Both the position numbers and the translations under genes were made by a program. A DNA stretch of 64,000 bases from Pyrenopolyporus hunteri (taxonomy: Eukaryota > Ascomycota > Sordariomycetes > Xylariales > Hypoxylaceae): contig CADCXC010000010.1 in the NCBI GenBank assembly GCA_902806595.1, positions 1,984,001 through 2,048,000 of the forward strand, given 5' to 3'. The notes below the pieces were generated by a model. It ran no database searches, had not been told where the DNA came from, and saw only the letters and a program-made list of their open reading frames with translations. Of the stretch, positions 44,863-58,400 are shown piece by piece. Each line of letters starts with the position of its first letter. The first letter of the stretch is position 1.

Positions 44863-47800
44863 ATGTCAAAACCTTGGTCGGCAACGCTGAGATTGCCGAA
44901 ATCTACGTTCCCGTAGGTCAAATTCTCCCAACGGTCTCACGTCCCGTCGTCCTGATCTCATTGGCCTAGTCCGAGACCTCTCCCTAAACTCCGGGAGCAG
45001 TATATTCAACGATGCGCAGACGAGCTTTATGATTGGCAGAGGCAGAGTCGCCCTTCCGACGACGCCTTCGTCATACATGATGGCCCGCCTTACGCTAATG
45101 GGAATCTTCATGTCGGCCATGCCATGAATAAGATATTGAAAGACATGATCTCGAGAGTGAAGATACAGCAAGGTTAGCGCACATATAGACGCAAATTCTA
45201 CTATGCTTTCAAATAACGTGAAACTCATACCTAGGCGCTTTGTAGGCAGAAGAGTAGATTATGTCCCGGGATGGGACTGCCACGGACTTCCTATCGAGCT
45301 GAAGGCCCTTGAAAACTCTGGGACTTCTAACCTCACTCCCGTGGAAATCCGCAAGTCTGCCCGGAACCTAGCCTCTAATACGGTTCTAAAGCAGATGAAG
45401 GCATTTAGGTCATACGGGGTTATGGGGGATTGGGATCGGAGATGGACCACGATGGATGCGGCATTCGAGATTCGGCAGCTTCGCCTGTTCCAGCAGATGG
45501 TCAAGAAAGGTCTGATCTACCGTAGATTTAAGCCTGTGTACTGGTCCCCTTCTTCAAGGACTGCTCTAGCCGAGGCGGAGCTGGAGTACCGTGATGATCA
45601 CATTTCCAATGCGGCTTGGATCAGGTTCCCCATCGCAGACGGATGGGAGACGCTCGCCCCTTTTGAAAGTGTGCGAGACAAAGCCCAAGGGGAGTTGTAC
45701 GCCGTAATATGGACCACGACCCCGTGGACATTACCTGCGAATAGGGCCATCGGTATACACAATGAACTGGAATACTGTATTGTCCGTTGGAGGGAGAGCA
45801 ACTTGCTGGTTGCCAAAAGCCGCCTAGACACCCTCCTCTCCAAAATCGGCGCTAATGAAGACGCTGAGGCGCTTGGGACTTTTGAGGGGAGACACTTGAC
45901 AGGCTTGAAGTATGTTAACAGGCTTCGGGGTATGGCCGGTATCCCGCAACCTATTATTCACGCAGACTTCGTTTCGGCGGACTCGGGTTCCGGACTTGTG
46001 CATCTCGCACCGGGCCATGGATTTGACGATTACGAAGTCTGTCGGCTGCATGGTATACCCGCAGCGGCTCCTATAGACGACCAAGGAAAATTTACCCAGG
46101 ACGCTTATCCCGACTCTCCTGAACTACTCCAATCGGCCCCTGCAGTCAATGAAGGTGGCGCACAGAGTGTTCTCAATATCCTTGAACCGCACGGCGACAT
46201 TTTACGGGTAGAAAAGTATCAGCACAAGTATCCGTACGATTGGCGAACGAAACAGCCCGTACTCATTCGAGCCACGGAGCAGTGGTTCGCTGACGTCGCG
46301 TCCATTAAACAGGAAGCGCTCGCGGCTCTTAACGACGTCCGCTTCATCCCAGAATCCGGCAGGAAGCGACTCGAGAGCTTTGTTCAGGGCCGAAGTGAAT
46401 GGTGTATATCGCGACAACGCGCCTGGGGTGTGCCAATTCCGGCTTTATACGACGAAACTGGTGCGGCTATGGTACAAGGGGAAGTGGTCGAACATATCAT
46501 CTCCGTTATTCAGCAACGCGGTACTCATGCTTGGTGGTCGGACGCTCCAGACGATACCGCCTGGGTCCCACCCTCACTAAAGGGGAAGGGGGAGTATCGG
46601 CGAGGGACCGACACAATGGACGTATGGTTCGATAGTGGGAGTAGTTGGACTATGATGCCGGGTCGCGCCGATGTTTATCTCGAAGGGTCCGATCAGCACC
46701 GCGGCTGGTTCCAATCTAGTCTTCTCACACGAATTGCCGCCGGGGCGCATGCAGATGCTAATTTCGAGAAGGGTGCGCCTTTTAAACAATTAATTACCCA
46801 CGGCTTTACGCTCGACCAAGACGGCAAGAAGATGTCCAAGTCTCTCGGAAATATCATTGAACCGCAACAAGTCATGGACGGTACCCTCCTCCCGCCGATC
46901 AAACAGAAAAAAGCGAAAGCGACAGCTCAAGGGCAACCGAACTACGATGCTTTGGGCCCCGATGCCCTAAGGCTATGGGTTGCGAGTAGCGACTATACTC
47001 GCGATGTAGTTATCGGAGTCCCCGTGCTCAGTGCCATCCATACGGCCTTGATCAAGTATCGTAGTATTGTGAAGATGCTTCTTGGCTCGCTACACGAATC
47101 TGCTCGCACTGCGCCTTTAACTGCAACGGACCATATCGCCATCATACAACTGCAGGATACAATGCAAGAAGTGGGCAAGGCGTTTGGCAGCCACGAGTTC
47201 TTTAAGGGGTTTGCCGCCCTGAATAAGTGGGTAACCAATGATCTTTCTGCTTTTTATCTCGAGGCTCTGAAAGACCGGCTATATTGTGGAGATGGAGGAG
47301 GCGTTCTCGAGCCTTTGCTTACCGGTCTCTTGAGAATGTTGACACCGGTGACGCCATTACTAGTTGAGGAGGCATGGGATCACCGCCCTGAATGGATGAA
47401 GAAAGACTTGTAGGTTTAATGTGGTACCTTAAATTTCGTCGTACTAGACTAACGTTTCGAAATCATAGGTCTTTAACTCATCCTCTCCGTCAGCTATATG
47501 ACGATCCTATTATTGACCGTAGCCGCCTCACACATGACTTGGCCGCCTTACGGAAAGATATCCCCGTGCTCATGTCAGTTCACGCCGCAATTAAGTCGGG
47601 TCTCGAGGCTGCCAGGGGCGACAAGGTCCTGGGCTCGTCCCTGCAGAGCTCAGTTATTCTCGACGTCTCGGACGAAACCGCTCGGAAGGTATTGGAATTA
47701 TATGCGGACGAGCTGGAAGCGATGTTTGTGGTTTCTTCGGTCGAGATAAACGCTGCTATGCCGGTAAGTCCGGAATGGTCTTATGTCCGGGAGTTCGGGG

Positions 47801-47943
47801 TCGGCGGAGTCAAGGGGGTCGTGACGGTGCTGCCTCCCAAACACGCCAAATGCCCGCGCTGTTGGCGTTACCTAGCGTCGGAAGAAGATAAGCTGTGCCA
47901 GCGATGTGACGATGTCGTGGTAGATAAGCCCAATGTAAATTAG
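44863..47943 (+). CDS. ISM1: Isoleucyl-tRNA synthetase, mitochondrial
   Basis: Four exons, 44863-44912, 44970-45172, 45246-47409 and 47469-47943, give 963 residues. It is a class I synthetase with HVGH at residues 64-67 (HIGH motif), the DYVPGWDCHGLPIE segment typical of IleRS, an editing (CP1) domain containing TTTPWTLPANRA and the HLAPGHGFDDY motif, KMSKS at 613-617, and a C-terminal zinc element CPRC...CQRC at 934-952. The bacterial-type layout, including the C-terminal zinc finger, and the short basic N-terminus (MSKPWSATLRLPKS) mark it as the mitochondrial enzyme charging mt-tRNA-Ile, not the cytosolic one. The first 17 codons are on a separate exon; its GTAGGT donor was needed to bypass an in-frame stop. 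Confidence 0.93.
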
Positions 47944-48533
47944 CCCTAGCTTTAGGTGTATATAGCCCAACTCTCTAGATAGGTAGGCTGGCAAGTATTA
48001 CATGCAAGATACGTGACTGACAGGGCACTGCTGGTTCATAGCCTTCAGGTGCGTATACTGTTTATTATGCGATTGGGCTTCAGAGAAGCATATATTCCAA
48101 ATTTTAACCTGGACTCTAAGTGGCCGAGGATCGCGTCCCGCTCAATTGAGGGCGAAAAGTTTGCGAGAATCCCAACGATCGGCGCGATATGGAACGACAA
48201 TGGATATGATTGGCCAATTTAGCGTAGCATTGGAATATTCAGCTCTGTTCGACGAGGCCTTACATACCACTCCACGTTGAGAGTGGCATTCGCTAAGGGA
48301 ATGATGAGTAATGAGATAGTGAAGCTGCATGTTGGGTATCTAGATCATTGTATAGGTAGAGTAGCAGATCCCCTTACGGAGCTTAGGATGTGAGGGTTAG
48401 GTTATCCCCTGGATAGGGGCTACCTTAGTATATATTGAGGTATAGGTACTGACTTGGCCTGAAGCGTCCCTGAGTTCGTTTTTATGTCCCCTTCAGTTGC
48501 CATAATCTGCTTTGGATCTGGATCTTCTCGATT
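47944..48533. other. Intergenic
   Basis: 590 bp between the IleRS stop and the next start, both on the plus strand. No gene seen. Confidence 0.4.
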
Positions 48534-51424
48534 ATGGCCGCGGCTACGGAAACGCAGACCACACTGCCCACGGGCCTTGCGGGCTTGTTTAATGGTACGG
48601 AGACACCGGTATCTACGGCTCCTCCGTATCCCACGACGGGTTTCGGTAAGTGATTATATTTAACATTTGCTACCACGGCTGCTGATGATGTACTAGCTGG
48701 GGAATGGTGCCGGTGCGCAAATAATCTAACATGTGCCTACGACCCGGATTTCAAGGTCGTCGGTTGTTATTCGCCGACCCCTACCGCAACCATTCAGGGT
48801 GGTGGTTCGGCCTACACCGGATGCTTGCCCTTTATTCCAAAGAGGAATTTTGGTATGAGCCACGCCTATGATGAATATATAACCACTTGGTATGTTCTTT
48901 GCAATCTTTGGGTATGTCGTAAATGCTGGAACTTACGATTCAAAGTGACCCGGGGTTAAATTATATAACCACAATACCATGCACCACTGCGCTCCTTGGC
49001 TATTCTTCCTTGACATTGACCCAATATCGCTGTGTATTTTCCGAATTTGGGACCACGAGTGAGATGCCAACCATAACGACTCTCGCAAGTGGGAACACAT
49101 CACTCCCCGCTGTCAGGATGATTACGCCTTCCTCGACGATGACACAGGCGGCTGCGGACACAACCGTTACTCATGGCAATGCCCGGGTTATTGTGCCTGC
49201 GGTGTTGGGTAGTATTACCGGGCTGTTGATATTGGTTGCCGTGGGTGTGTACCTACTGAAGCGGAAGAAACCAGAGCGAAAGAAGCCTCCCGTGTCTAAA
49301 AAGACGTCGCGGTTTAGTATAATCGATCGATTAGGTTGGATGACGACTTCAACGCTTATAGCCGGTACAATACTTGCAATCGCTACCTTGGCCTTCTTAT
49401 TCATCCTCTGGAAGTCGGCAGCCACCGCAAGATCCGGGGTGATCCATTCTTGGGTCATCGGGAATTCTATGCCGCGAATCGTATCCGTATGCTCCTACGT
49501 ACTCAGGTTGTCCACATCGGCACATTCCACCGCGGCCATTACTATGATAGCAGCGATTGCGTTAGAGAGGTTTACGGCGCGGATCACCGAAGTACCGGAG
49601 CTTCTCGTCAGCATAGTCGGGCAAGGTTCTCACCACGAGCTTGCCTTAGTCCTTCTCTCCGGGATCGTACGCACTCCCACGTTGAGACCAGTTCTACTAA
49701 CCAGTACGGTGATACTCGCTGCCATGTTCTTTGTTCTTCAGCTTTCGTCGACGATACTGCTCTCGGACTTAGGCATGAGTTATACGAACTCTGATAACAC
49801 CCGAGGTCAGGTACCAGTTACTTACACGACCTATCGCAACTATAATCTGCGTATGACTAGGGAATCCCGGTACTATGAATATCCGCCGTTATCATTCGCC
49901 TCGTTTGCGGAGGATTCACATGCCAACAATTCCTTACAGGGAGAAGGCTTTGATTTCACCGGCAACGTATCTCGTGCCTTTTTACCTTTCACCTCAGGTT
50001 CTCTTCGAGAATCACTAGAGTCGTATTCGGGGCTCACCACGGTCTTGGATGCTTCTATGCTTTGTGTGGCGCCACCGATGAGAACTTTCAACTTTTCTAC
50101 CTTGGCGACTCCCATAGAGTGTCCATACGAGGGGGAGGGATGCTCCTTTCACGAGACCTGGGTAAGAGGAATGTTCGATTGGACAAGTCTTAAGCCAAAT
50201 GCCCCCGGCCACGAGTTTATGAAATACTTTGAACCAACTTGGGTTGGGTGTTTGGACTGCCCGTTTAATATCCGCCTCAACTACGGTGCTTTAGAGGGGC
50301 TACCGGCCTCTGAATGGCCCATCTATATGTTCTGGCTCGATCTTGCGGAGGACATGGACACGAATCCAAGTACTCGCTTGTTTGGGTTCTTCAATATTAG
50401 CTTCCATGGCCCCATCGATTTCGGCCGCGACGTATACTTCCCGGCTAACGAGACGTTGTCCGACTTCAACGCTGAAATCGACGGAGCCTGGACAACCCTG
50501 AAATCAAAATCCCGGAAGTTTGACTTTGATTTTACACTGACCATGTGTATATCCGGACGGGCTACTGAACAAGAAGCTGCTACTGAACTTAGAAACGGAA
50601 TAGGTTCGATCGCCCTCCTTCATTGGGCTCAGAGCCATATATTCTCGACCAGGCCTAGAAAAGAGCCTATAGTAACGACGAATGCTGTTAAAGATCTAGA
50701 TGTATCGCAGATACTTACTCAGTTGAACGCGTCTCCTGATATACACAGCTTGGACTCGAGGGGTATATTGAATTTGGAACAAACACCGGCATTACTTTCC
50801 CATGATGGGGGTTCTACGCTTTATGAGCCTGTCTCACTTAGGCTATCCTTAACTGATTCTATGACGGATAACGACCAATACTTCCTGATCTGTACATACT
50901 GCCAAGGCATGAGCGCTTTCCATCCAACCTATTCGGCCGTCCTCCAGACGGTTCTACAGACTACCAACCGTCCAGCATTAGCGGCCCAGTCTCTTCTTAC
51001 GCTTATCTTTCAGTCGCTTTACTACGATCAACTACCGACGTTTGACATCTCCGATGAAGCCGACATGACGAACTGGGTAAACGTCTCCGTACCCGTCCAA
51101 TGGACCGGCCTCATCATAGTGACCGTTCTTACCTCCCTCCATACGTTGTTGGTATTGGGGATTCTCATCGTATTCATTACGTCGACGAAGCACACGAAGC
51201 CTAAGGATCCGTGGTCGATTTTCGCCCACGCTTCTAGCGGCGAGCTGGCCAAGATCATAGAGGAGGCGAAGCGGCTCGGGGCTACAGACCACGCTGAGAT
51301 GATCGAGCAACAGGGGATGGATAATGAAGTGGTAGGCCTGGGGCCCGACAAGTTGGACGGGGAAATTGGGATAAGAAGGAGAACGCAGATTGCCCAAGCC
51401 TCTGACACGGAAGAATCAGAATAG
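48534..51424 (+). CDS. Large fungal membrane protein: Cys-rich ectodomain plus TM-stalk fused to a polytopic domain
   Basis: Three exons, 48534-48645, 48697-48889 and 48946-51424, give 927 residues. Residues 1-150 contain about eight cysteines (EWCRCANNLTC, GCYSP, TGCLPF, TTCDPG, TIPCTTALLGYSS, YRCVFS) and look like a secreted-domain fold, followed by a Ser/Thr stalk, a single TM at about 182-206 and a Lys/Arg-rich cytosolic strip. Without a linker the polytopic part begins: TM at about 233-257, a region with weak TMs, a TM at about 347-370, a long extracellular-type domain with paired cysteines and several N-x-S/T sites, and a final TM at about 823-849 with a charged tail. The second part matches a family of fungal membrane proteins of unknown function. 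There is no obvious signal peptide at the N-terminus. Confidence 0.7.
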
Positions 51425-52931
51425 TGGCCAATATAGCATTTGCGGATATGTAAGGGGCTGGATTGGGGCGGCGACGGGGATGGGTTGGACGTGGGGGACT
51501 ATTTTGTCACATCTTATTTTTAATACAAATTATTGCCCGAATAACTACAACTAGGTGAAGGAATCGTTGGGAATGCAACTCACTACGTCATTCCTATGAG
51601 ACTTTTTTTTCTAGAAAATAACTACCAAGGCTTCATCTCCCGGACATTTACTGGCTTAAAATCCCATTTTGCTTATCCATGATAAGGTGCTTTTCTAATA
51701 TGGATGTTGCTAGGAGACTGGTTTCATGGACGGTTGACGAGAGCCTCATGCTATATTTTTTTTAATTATGTGCGAAGCGGCTCGAGATTGTTGTGTGTGC
51801 GCGAACGTATTAATACACTAGGTACCTACAGGATGGGTACCTGTCTCGAATTAGAAGTACATGATGTTGAAAGAAACAGAAAGCAACTTGCATCCCGAAG
51901 GGGATACCGAACTGCAAATAGACAGCTATAGAATATCATCTCCCTTCCCTTACAATCTTCATTAAGGACCATCTGAAGACCAATTGCCCTGCGGGAAGTG
52001 AAAAATAAAGCGAGCGAAACAGGAAGCGCCGTTGCCATACGATGCTATTAAGCGTCTCCCCGTCGTCGTTCCAAGTTGGAACTTTCCAAGTATGCAAACA
52101 GTTGTAGAATATGAGGTATGACCCCTTGGGTTCGCATAGAACAGGTAGCGTAGTGGCCAACAAGCCTTGTGATGTTGTAGTTGTTATTGGTATGGGTGGT
52201 ATAGAGGGGTCGACTTGCGGGAAGAAGTCAAGACATGGTTGGCCGTAAGAACCAGGTAGTATCGTGTCGAACAGTCGAAGTTGAAAACAAAGGAAATGAT
52301 GAAACCGAAGGAGGAACAATCATAGGGTCCTCTGCTGTCTCTAGTATTGGTAAACATTGCGCCACTGCGCATAGCAGAATATCTGCCATAGAATCGTTGT
52401 CGATGTATTCATTCCTCATAGGCTCGTATCTATTATCGTCATCGTTAACATTACTAGTGATGGAGTCACCAGAGCTTTTCCATATGCCGTTAACTGGGAT
52501 GGGGGCAAAGAAGAAGCTTTGCCATAGCTGAAAAGGGCGCACGGAGGATGAATAACGTTATTGAGAATAAACACATAAGAAAAGCCTCAGATTCTCAAGG
52601 CTAATAAACAGAAAACCGAGGGTATCGAAAGGCGAACGTTGGATATTCGTGTGCCATATGGCCCAACCGTCGGGCTCCAAGAATATTCATCGATGTGTCG
52701 TTAATCGGTTGGAACTTGCAAGGTTCCTTTCCCAACCGATGCGAACGACAGAGAATGCGACATAGGAAAGACTTATGCTCGAGGAGCAGTTCAGGCAACC
52801 TGGAAGAGGCCCATCCCGAAAAACTCGGCTGGAAAGACCCATCTCCCCTTTTTGTAACTAATACAGTGAGTCGACTTAGAAGACCGCGTTCATGCATTAC
52901 GCCGTACTGGAAAGAAATACCGAGTAGTCGT
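51425..52931. other. Intergenic between convergent genes
   Basis: 1.5 kb between two stop codons. Overlapping minus-strand frames at 51936-52542 are longer than chance would favour but show no domain; I do not call a gene. Confidence 0.4.
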
Positions 52932-54198
52932 CTAAGCCGTGCGGCCGGGACGGGCGCTATCCAAGACACGCCAGATGCGGCGGCGGTTCTCGAGGGCCTT
53001 TCGCCCAGACAGGATACCGGTTTGGCCGAACACGTCGCGGCTGCCCAGCTGTCGGCAGAGGAACTCCCAGTCCAAGTGGTTCTCGACGTCGAAGGTTCGG
53101 GGGTTCGGGTATCGGTTGCGGAACATGTTCGCTACCGTCCTCGTCTGCCTCTCCCGAAGGTCGTACAGCCACGGGATCATGTCGCCATTGAAGAGCTTGC
53201 GCATCCACCAAGAGGGCGGCAGGAGGCGGCAGCAGGTCATCTGTCCGGGCTCTAGGTCCTCGAGCGGGGCGAGGAAATCCGCGATCTTGTTGTACAGCTC
53301 GGCAGGCAGTTTGCCCACGTGTGCCCAAACCACGGCGTGCTCCAGCGACGGCCGTACGTTGTTGGGGAGTAACTGCAAGTGGCGGAAAACCACCAAACCC
53401 GAATGCCAGGGGTTGAAGCCGGGGTTCAGGTGGTAGGTGGGCCTTAGGGTTGAGCTCCTGAGATGGGATTCCGCATAACTAAGTAGGTCGGGCAGCAGCG
53501 GCATGTTTCCGTAATCAGTCGGCTCCTCGACAGCGCCGTTTAGGGGTCCCGGGAGGCCGGTGTTCGTCGCTACGGCACGCTCCAACCAGATCTTGTACAA
53601 ATCAGCGAGTTTGGTCGGGACCGGATCATTTCCGTTTCGAAAATGGGCGTCGTCGTTGGCCTGATAACGACAGAAAGCCTCCGCAATTTCAAAGCAGGGC
53701 TTATGAATAGGGAGATACATATTTCTGTCGCTCGTGTCTACGGTGGCATGGGATCCTCCCTGAAGGACGAAGCCGGCTGCGCCGCCCTGGAAGTAAACCA
53801 CTCTGACGAGCTTAACCTGGTTGTCCTGGCTATCGGAGTCTGGACCCTTGATAAGGTATGGGTGCATCCATTCGAGGCAGATGTCGGCCGCAAAGTAGCG
53901 AAAGACTCTGAGTGCAGAATAATCCTAGGAATAATATTAATAACACGGATTATCGACAAGGGAACCGAGGTTAATTCGACGGGAGATTTAGAAGAAACTT
54001 GTGATAGGAAACCCATTGTAGGGATTGAGGAGAAACCAATACACTTACAGTGGGCTTGCAGACACCTCCGCACACGATACAGTTCATTGTCTCATCATGT
54101 TGAGCCACCTGGTTGGGAGGGTTCGTTGTGATCATGATGGGGGTCAAGGGACCCCCCGGAGTTAGGGAGACGAGGAGTAACTGGAGTGGGAGAGACAT
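52932..54198 (-). CDS. F-box-like protein with N-terminal Cys motif
   Basis: Two exons, 54198-54049 and 53924-52932, give 380 residues. A CIVCGGVC cluster near residue 40, a central region with LEWMHPYLI and VRVVYFQGG, and KLPAELYNKIADFLAPLEDL at about residues 256-276 fit the large, poorly studied group of fungal F-box proteins whose F-box lies in the middle and whose N-terminus starts with a C-x2-C motif. F-box proteins bring substrates to SCF ubiquitin ligases; which substrate is unknown. The C-terminal 100 residues are Arg-rich (LCRQLGSRDVFG). The start is uncertain: three in-frame ATGs precede the Cys motif (54198 is the first). The acceptor at 53926-53925 was chosen because it gives DYSALRVFRYF in frame. 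Confidence 0.7.
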
Positions 54199-55467
54199 TA
54201 TTGCTAAGAGAGTCGGCTCAATTGGACTATGATATATCAAGTCAGAGAGGCTTAACTAAAGGGATAGATGAATAGAAACTTACGAGGATAGAGTTCTCGA
54301 CTTGGCGAAGGTCTAAAAGTGTGGTTGAAAAGACTTGATCTAGTCTCGTATTCGAAACAAGATCGTTATAGACAGGTACCTTGGAAGAGTACCTAGTATT
54401 GAGAGGTGTTGGTTTCTAAGGAGGAGGGCAAGATGAGATGCTGATAGGTAAGGAAGAACAATGTGCCTGTTTTGATGGGATGTGATTGAAGATAAACTAT
54501 CTAGGCTGATGGATGGGGAGGGCTGCTCCCTAGGAAAGAGTAGAGCTGGGAAAAGAATAAAAATAAAAATGTCCGAACCTTCGTAACTGGACGAAAGTGA
54601 CGGAGTCAAAGATCGATAGTTAATCCAGCTTCTCCTTACCAGTGAGAATGGGATGAACGTGTTAGGGTGGTGTGGGAAAGGTGTGGGATGAAAGGTATGG
54701 GGAGGGTGGGAGGATGTGAAGAGGTAGGTTGGAGGATATGGGAGGGTGTGAAAAGACAGGTTGAGAAAAAAGGCAAGAGAAAAGTACCTTGGGTCAAGAA
54801 GTTTCCAGAGAGCAAAGGGCCATCGCCCCGTGAGATGGACGACGATGTATCAAGAATAACATCATCGAACAAAACATCAACTAGGTACAGCGGGTCTAAA
54901 CCGAAGTTTTGTAATTGGATTAGGTACAAGATACTGAACTTGGGACTTGCTGGATGCCCGAGTATTAGCATTGATTACCTACCTAGGCATGCACTTGTTC
55001 AAACCATACGATAATGGGAGTCATCATTATGTATATCCTTAGATGAAGACTAAGAAAACCACTTTGGGATGAATATACTATACTCATGGCGGTATGAAGG
55101 TCGAGGGGGGAGTCACAGCTACTCAGAACATTGGGCATAATAGACAAGTACACGATTCTTATTCTTATTCTTGATCTACCATCTACTGAAGTAGATGGAC
55201 AAGGGTGTTCAACAATCAGGGGTATCTAGTATACTGGTACTGGCTGGGTTGAGGAACCAGAACAGGAAAAGAAGTTCCAAGTGAGGTATATCAAACCGAA
55301 AGTCCCTTCGTCCCATACAAAGCAGAAAACGCGTGCACCGACTTCGCCCCTACCACCGGAGAACTCCCAGAATCGAACATCCCATCATCCTGATGGCTTT
55401 TTAATAACTTCCCTGAAGGATGGTAACATGACGGAGATTCATCCACTAGAGAGGACGATCACATAGT
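54199..55467. other. Intergenic between F-box-like and kinesin genes
   Basis: 1.27 kb with no supported gene, containing a GGGAGGGTG-like purine-rich stretch at 54660-54760. Confidence 0.4.
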
Positions 55468-58400
55468 CTAATTCAGCCTTGGGCTCTTCCTCCTAGCAAT
55501 ACTCTGCGAAAAGACCTCCCTACCACCGCCAGGGATCACCGATGAGAGAAGAGGGAAGTTCTCTCGCCCTTCAGCAGTCGACGGCTTCCTTCCTGCCTTT
55601 GACGACCGCGTCGTCCTACTCTTCTTCGACAGAGGCATCGTGAAATCTCCATCTGTACTCGCGGCCGTGTCCGCTGTCCCCGATCCGATACTGGCTCCAA
55701 ACCCATGAATTGTGCTGTTGGCGCGGGCGTCCAAGTTAAATTGGCTTGTCGCGTTGAGGTTTGGGTGCACCTCTCGTAAACTCATTGCCAGAGGATTGTG
55801 CTCGCGCTCTGAAAGCGGGAATGTCTGCTCTGACGAGTAGGGTCTGGTCGGTGATCGGTTCTCCGACAAACTCGTATCCGAATCGGAAAAGACCTTAGCT
55901 TTAGTGGGCGACGGCTCGTTATTGAACTTTCTGAGTAAAGTTTCATGTGCTTCCGTATGGGGAAGTTCTGTAGGGAATTCGTAATTGATTTTCTGCGGCG
56001 TCTCTCCGGTCGGCTCATATTCTCGGAGTATCGTGGCGTTTATGTCTTCCCGAAGATTAGAGAGGGGTCGGCAGACGTTTTCTGACAGAGGTTCCAGGGA
56101 GCTTTCGGCGTTGGCGAAATCAACGTCCATTTCCGTCCCGAGGGTCTGGACCCTGGAGCATGTGTCGTTAAAGTGGTTGGCGATATTTGCATATGAACCT
56201 TCAACGGTATTAGATAGGCTTTCCACCGAAGTAGCATGGCGCTCGTGATGCAAGGTGTTTTGCGAACGAGCGCGGGTAACAAAATCATCTAGCGACGTCA
56301 TCTGCTCGTGGAGGTCTCTCATTTGCTCATCGACAACTCGTACTGTCTCGGCGTGCACCGACTTGGTAGTATCTTGAATCGAGGTGCTGTGTTTATTTGC
56401 AGTCTATTATCTGATTAGTTCCGCAGCTGACACGGGGGCAGGGAGAATATCTTACTGTCCAGTCATCCTTGAGCTTAGTCTTCAGTGCTTCTCGGGAGTT
56501 GGAAACCTCGTCAAGAAGCTGGGTTTCCTTCTCGTTCCAATTGTCCATTCCCTGAGAGTACTGCGCCATGCTGTTCTCTAGAGTAGCGCTGTTCTGTTGC
56601 ACGCTTTGCTGGAGGGAAATCGCTTTGCTGGCTAGGCGCGATTGCTGGAGTTCGGCTTGAGAATTGATGAGCGTGGTAATCTGCGCAAGGAGATTTTGTC
56701 GTTCTTCAGCCGCTTGCCGTCGTTCTTCGCTAACCACTTCCTGCAGCTGCCTCGAGATGGACGCGTTTGACTGAATGACGGTCTCGTTTGCGTCATGAAG
56801 TTGCTCCCTCAGACTCTCGGACTCCTGCTTTTGGGATGCAATATGCTTTAACAGGCTTTCGAAGATCGACTTGAAGTCCTTGCCGAGGGAAGAGTAAGAC
56901 GCGTGTAGTTGGTTATGGAAGATGCCTAGTTCGCTGAGGACGTCCTGGGCTATTCTCTCAGCTGCCGTCGCAATAGCTTGCAGACTCTCGCCAACCCTAT
57001 CCTTGATGTGATCCCTGACCACCTTGATCTCCTCGAGCACCTCGTCCATCTCTTCTTTTGATTTTTCTTGTTGTTCCATCAACTCTCTCTTAGATTCAGC
57101 GAAGAGTTCGAGGTTCTGGTCGAGGAATGACTGGGTGGAAGACAATTTCTGCAATTCATCTTGCACGAAGGAACGCATTCGCTCCGATATACTCGACATT
57201 TGCCGCTGTTGCTCATCTCGCAGCTCTTCCACCCGAGCTTCCACAAGCGAAGTCACATCCGCCACTTCTTCCTGGGCGGATTTCCAATGCAACCGGTTTA
57301 GAGACTGAAGGTCCGACTTTCTTTTGTTCTTGGCGTGGAGACCTCCCACGTCCTTAACCGTCTTATGAATAGTAGTGATGAGTTCTCCGCCAATCACCTG
57401 CATCCGCTCCTCGGTTCTCTGGTGTGCCTTGCGCAGGTGGGTTTCCTCGGCAAGGCTCTTACGAGTTGCTTCAAGCACGAGTTCGGTCTGGTCGAGCACT
57501 CCCTTCGTTTCGTCGAGCTGCGCTTTGGTAGCTTCGTGATCCTTTTTCAAGCCCATGAAACTCGAAGTTAGGGACAGAAGCTCCTGTACTTTGTTCCGTA
57601 AATTGGACTCGAGGGTTTCGATCTTGGCGGCCTGCTCTTCGTTCTGAATCCTGCGGGATTCGCTCTCGGCGGTCATCTCCTCATAACTCTCATTCGAGAG
57701 GTAGACACCGTTTCGTTGGCGCGTCGCTATTAGTTCGCTCCTGAGTCGCTCGATCTCGTGCGTGAATTCTCTGAGTAACGTTTCCTTGTTAATCCTCTGG
57801 TTAACCTGAGGTTTGTTCCGAATATTCTTCGCTCTGAAGGCGTAATCGAGGGTCGATATTGTCTCTTCGAGATTGCTCTTCGCGGGCGAGATTGTGGCGA
57901 TGATGCAGGTTTTTGTGCGGCCGCCGAGGGAGTCTTGCAGCAACCTCGTTAGTTTGGACTCCCGATAGGGAATATGCGAGCTGCGGTCCACCAGAGCATT
58001 GATGACTCGTCCTAGGGTAAGCAAGCTTTTGTTGATCAAACCGGCCTCTGCGGCTCTCTTGTTCTCCGCCCCGGAGCGTTGTATATTTTCGCTTCCTGCA
58101 AGGTCAACCAGATTCAGCTTTCCAGCGCTGACGTACTCCTCGCCATTCTCCCCTGTCTGTTTGACGCAGGCGGTAATCGTAAAGACGGTATGACTTCGGC
58201 TGCTTAGGTCGTTGCATTTGGTGGCTGCTACTTGTCGCTTAAGACTGCCGTCCTGTAGCAGCTTAATACCCTCCGAGGCATTCTTGATGTGGGACTCTTG
58301 CATGCCCTGCACGACGGTAGTTGCGTGACCTCTTCGCGACGTGTCGTCAAAAATTTTCAACTTGGCGTTCTCCTCGACGGAGATCAAGTCGCGTAGCTCT

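Noticed and set aside
51936..52542. Overlapping minus-strand frames that might be a small spliced gene
   Set aside because: No conserved motif and no junction pair that gives a convincing product.
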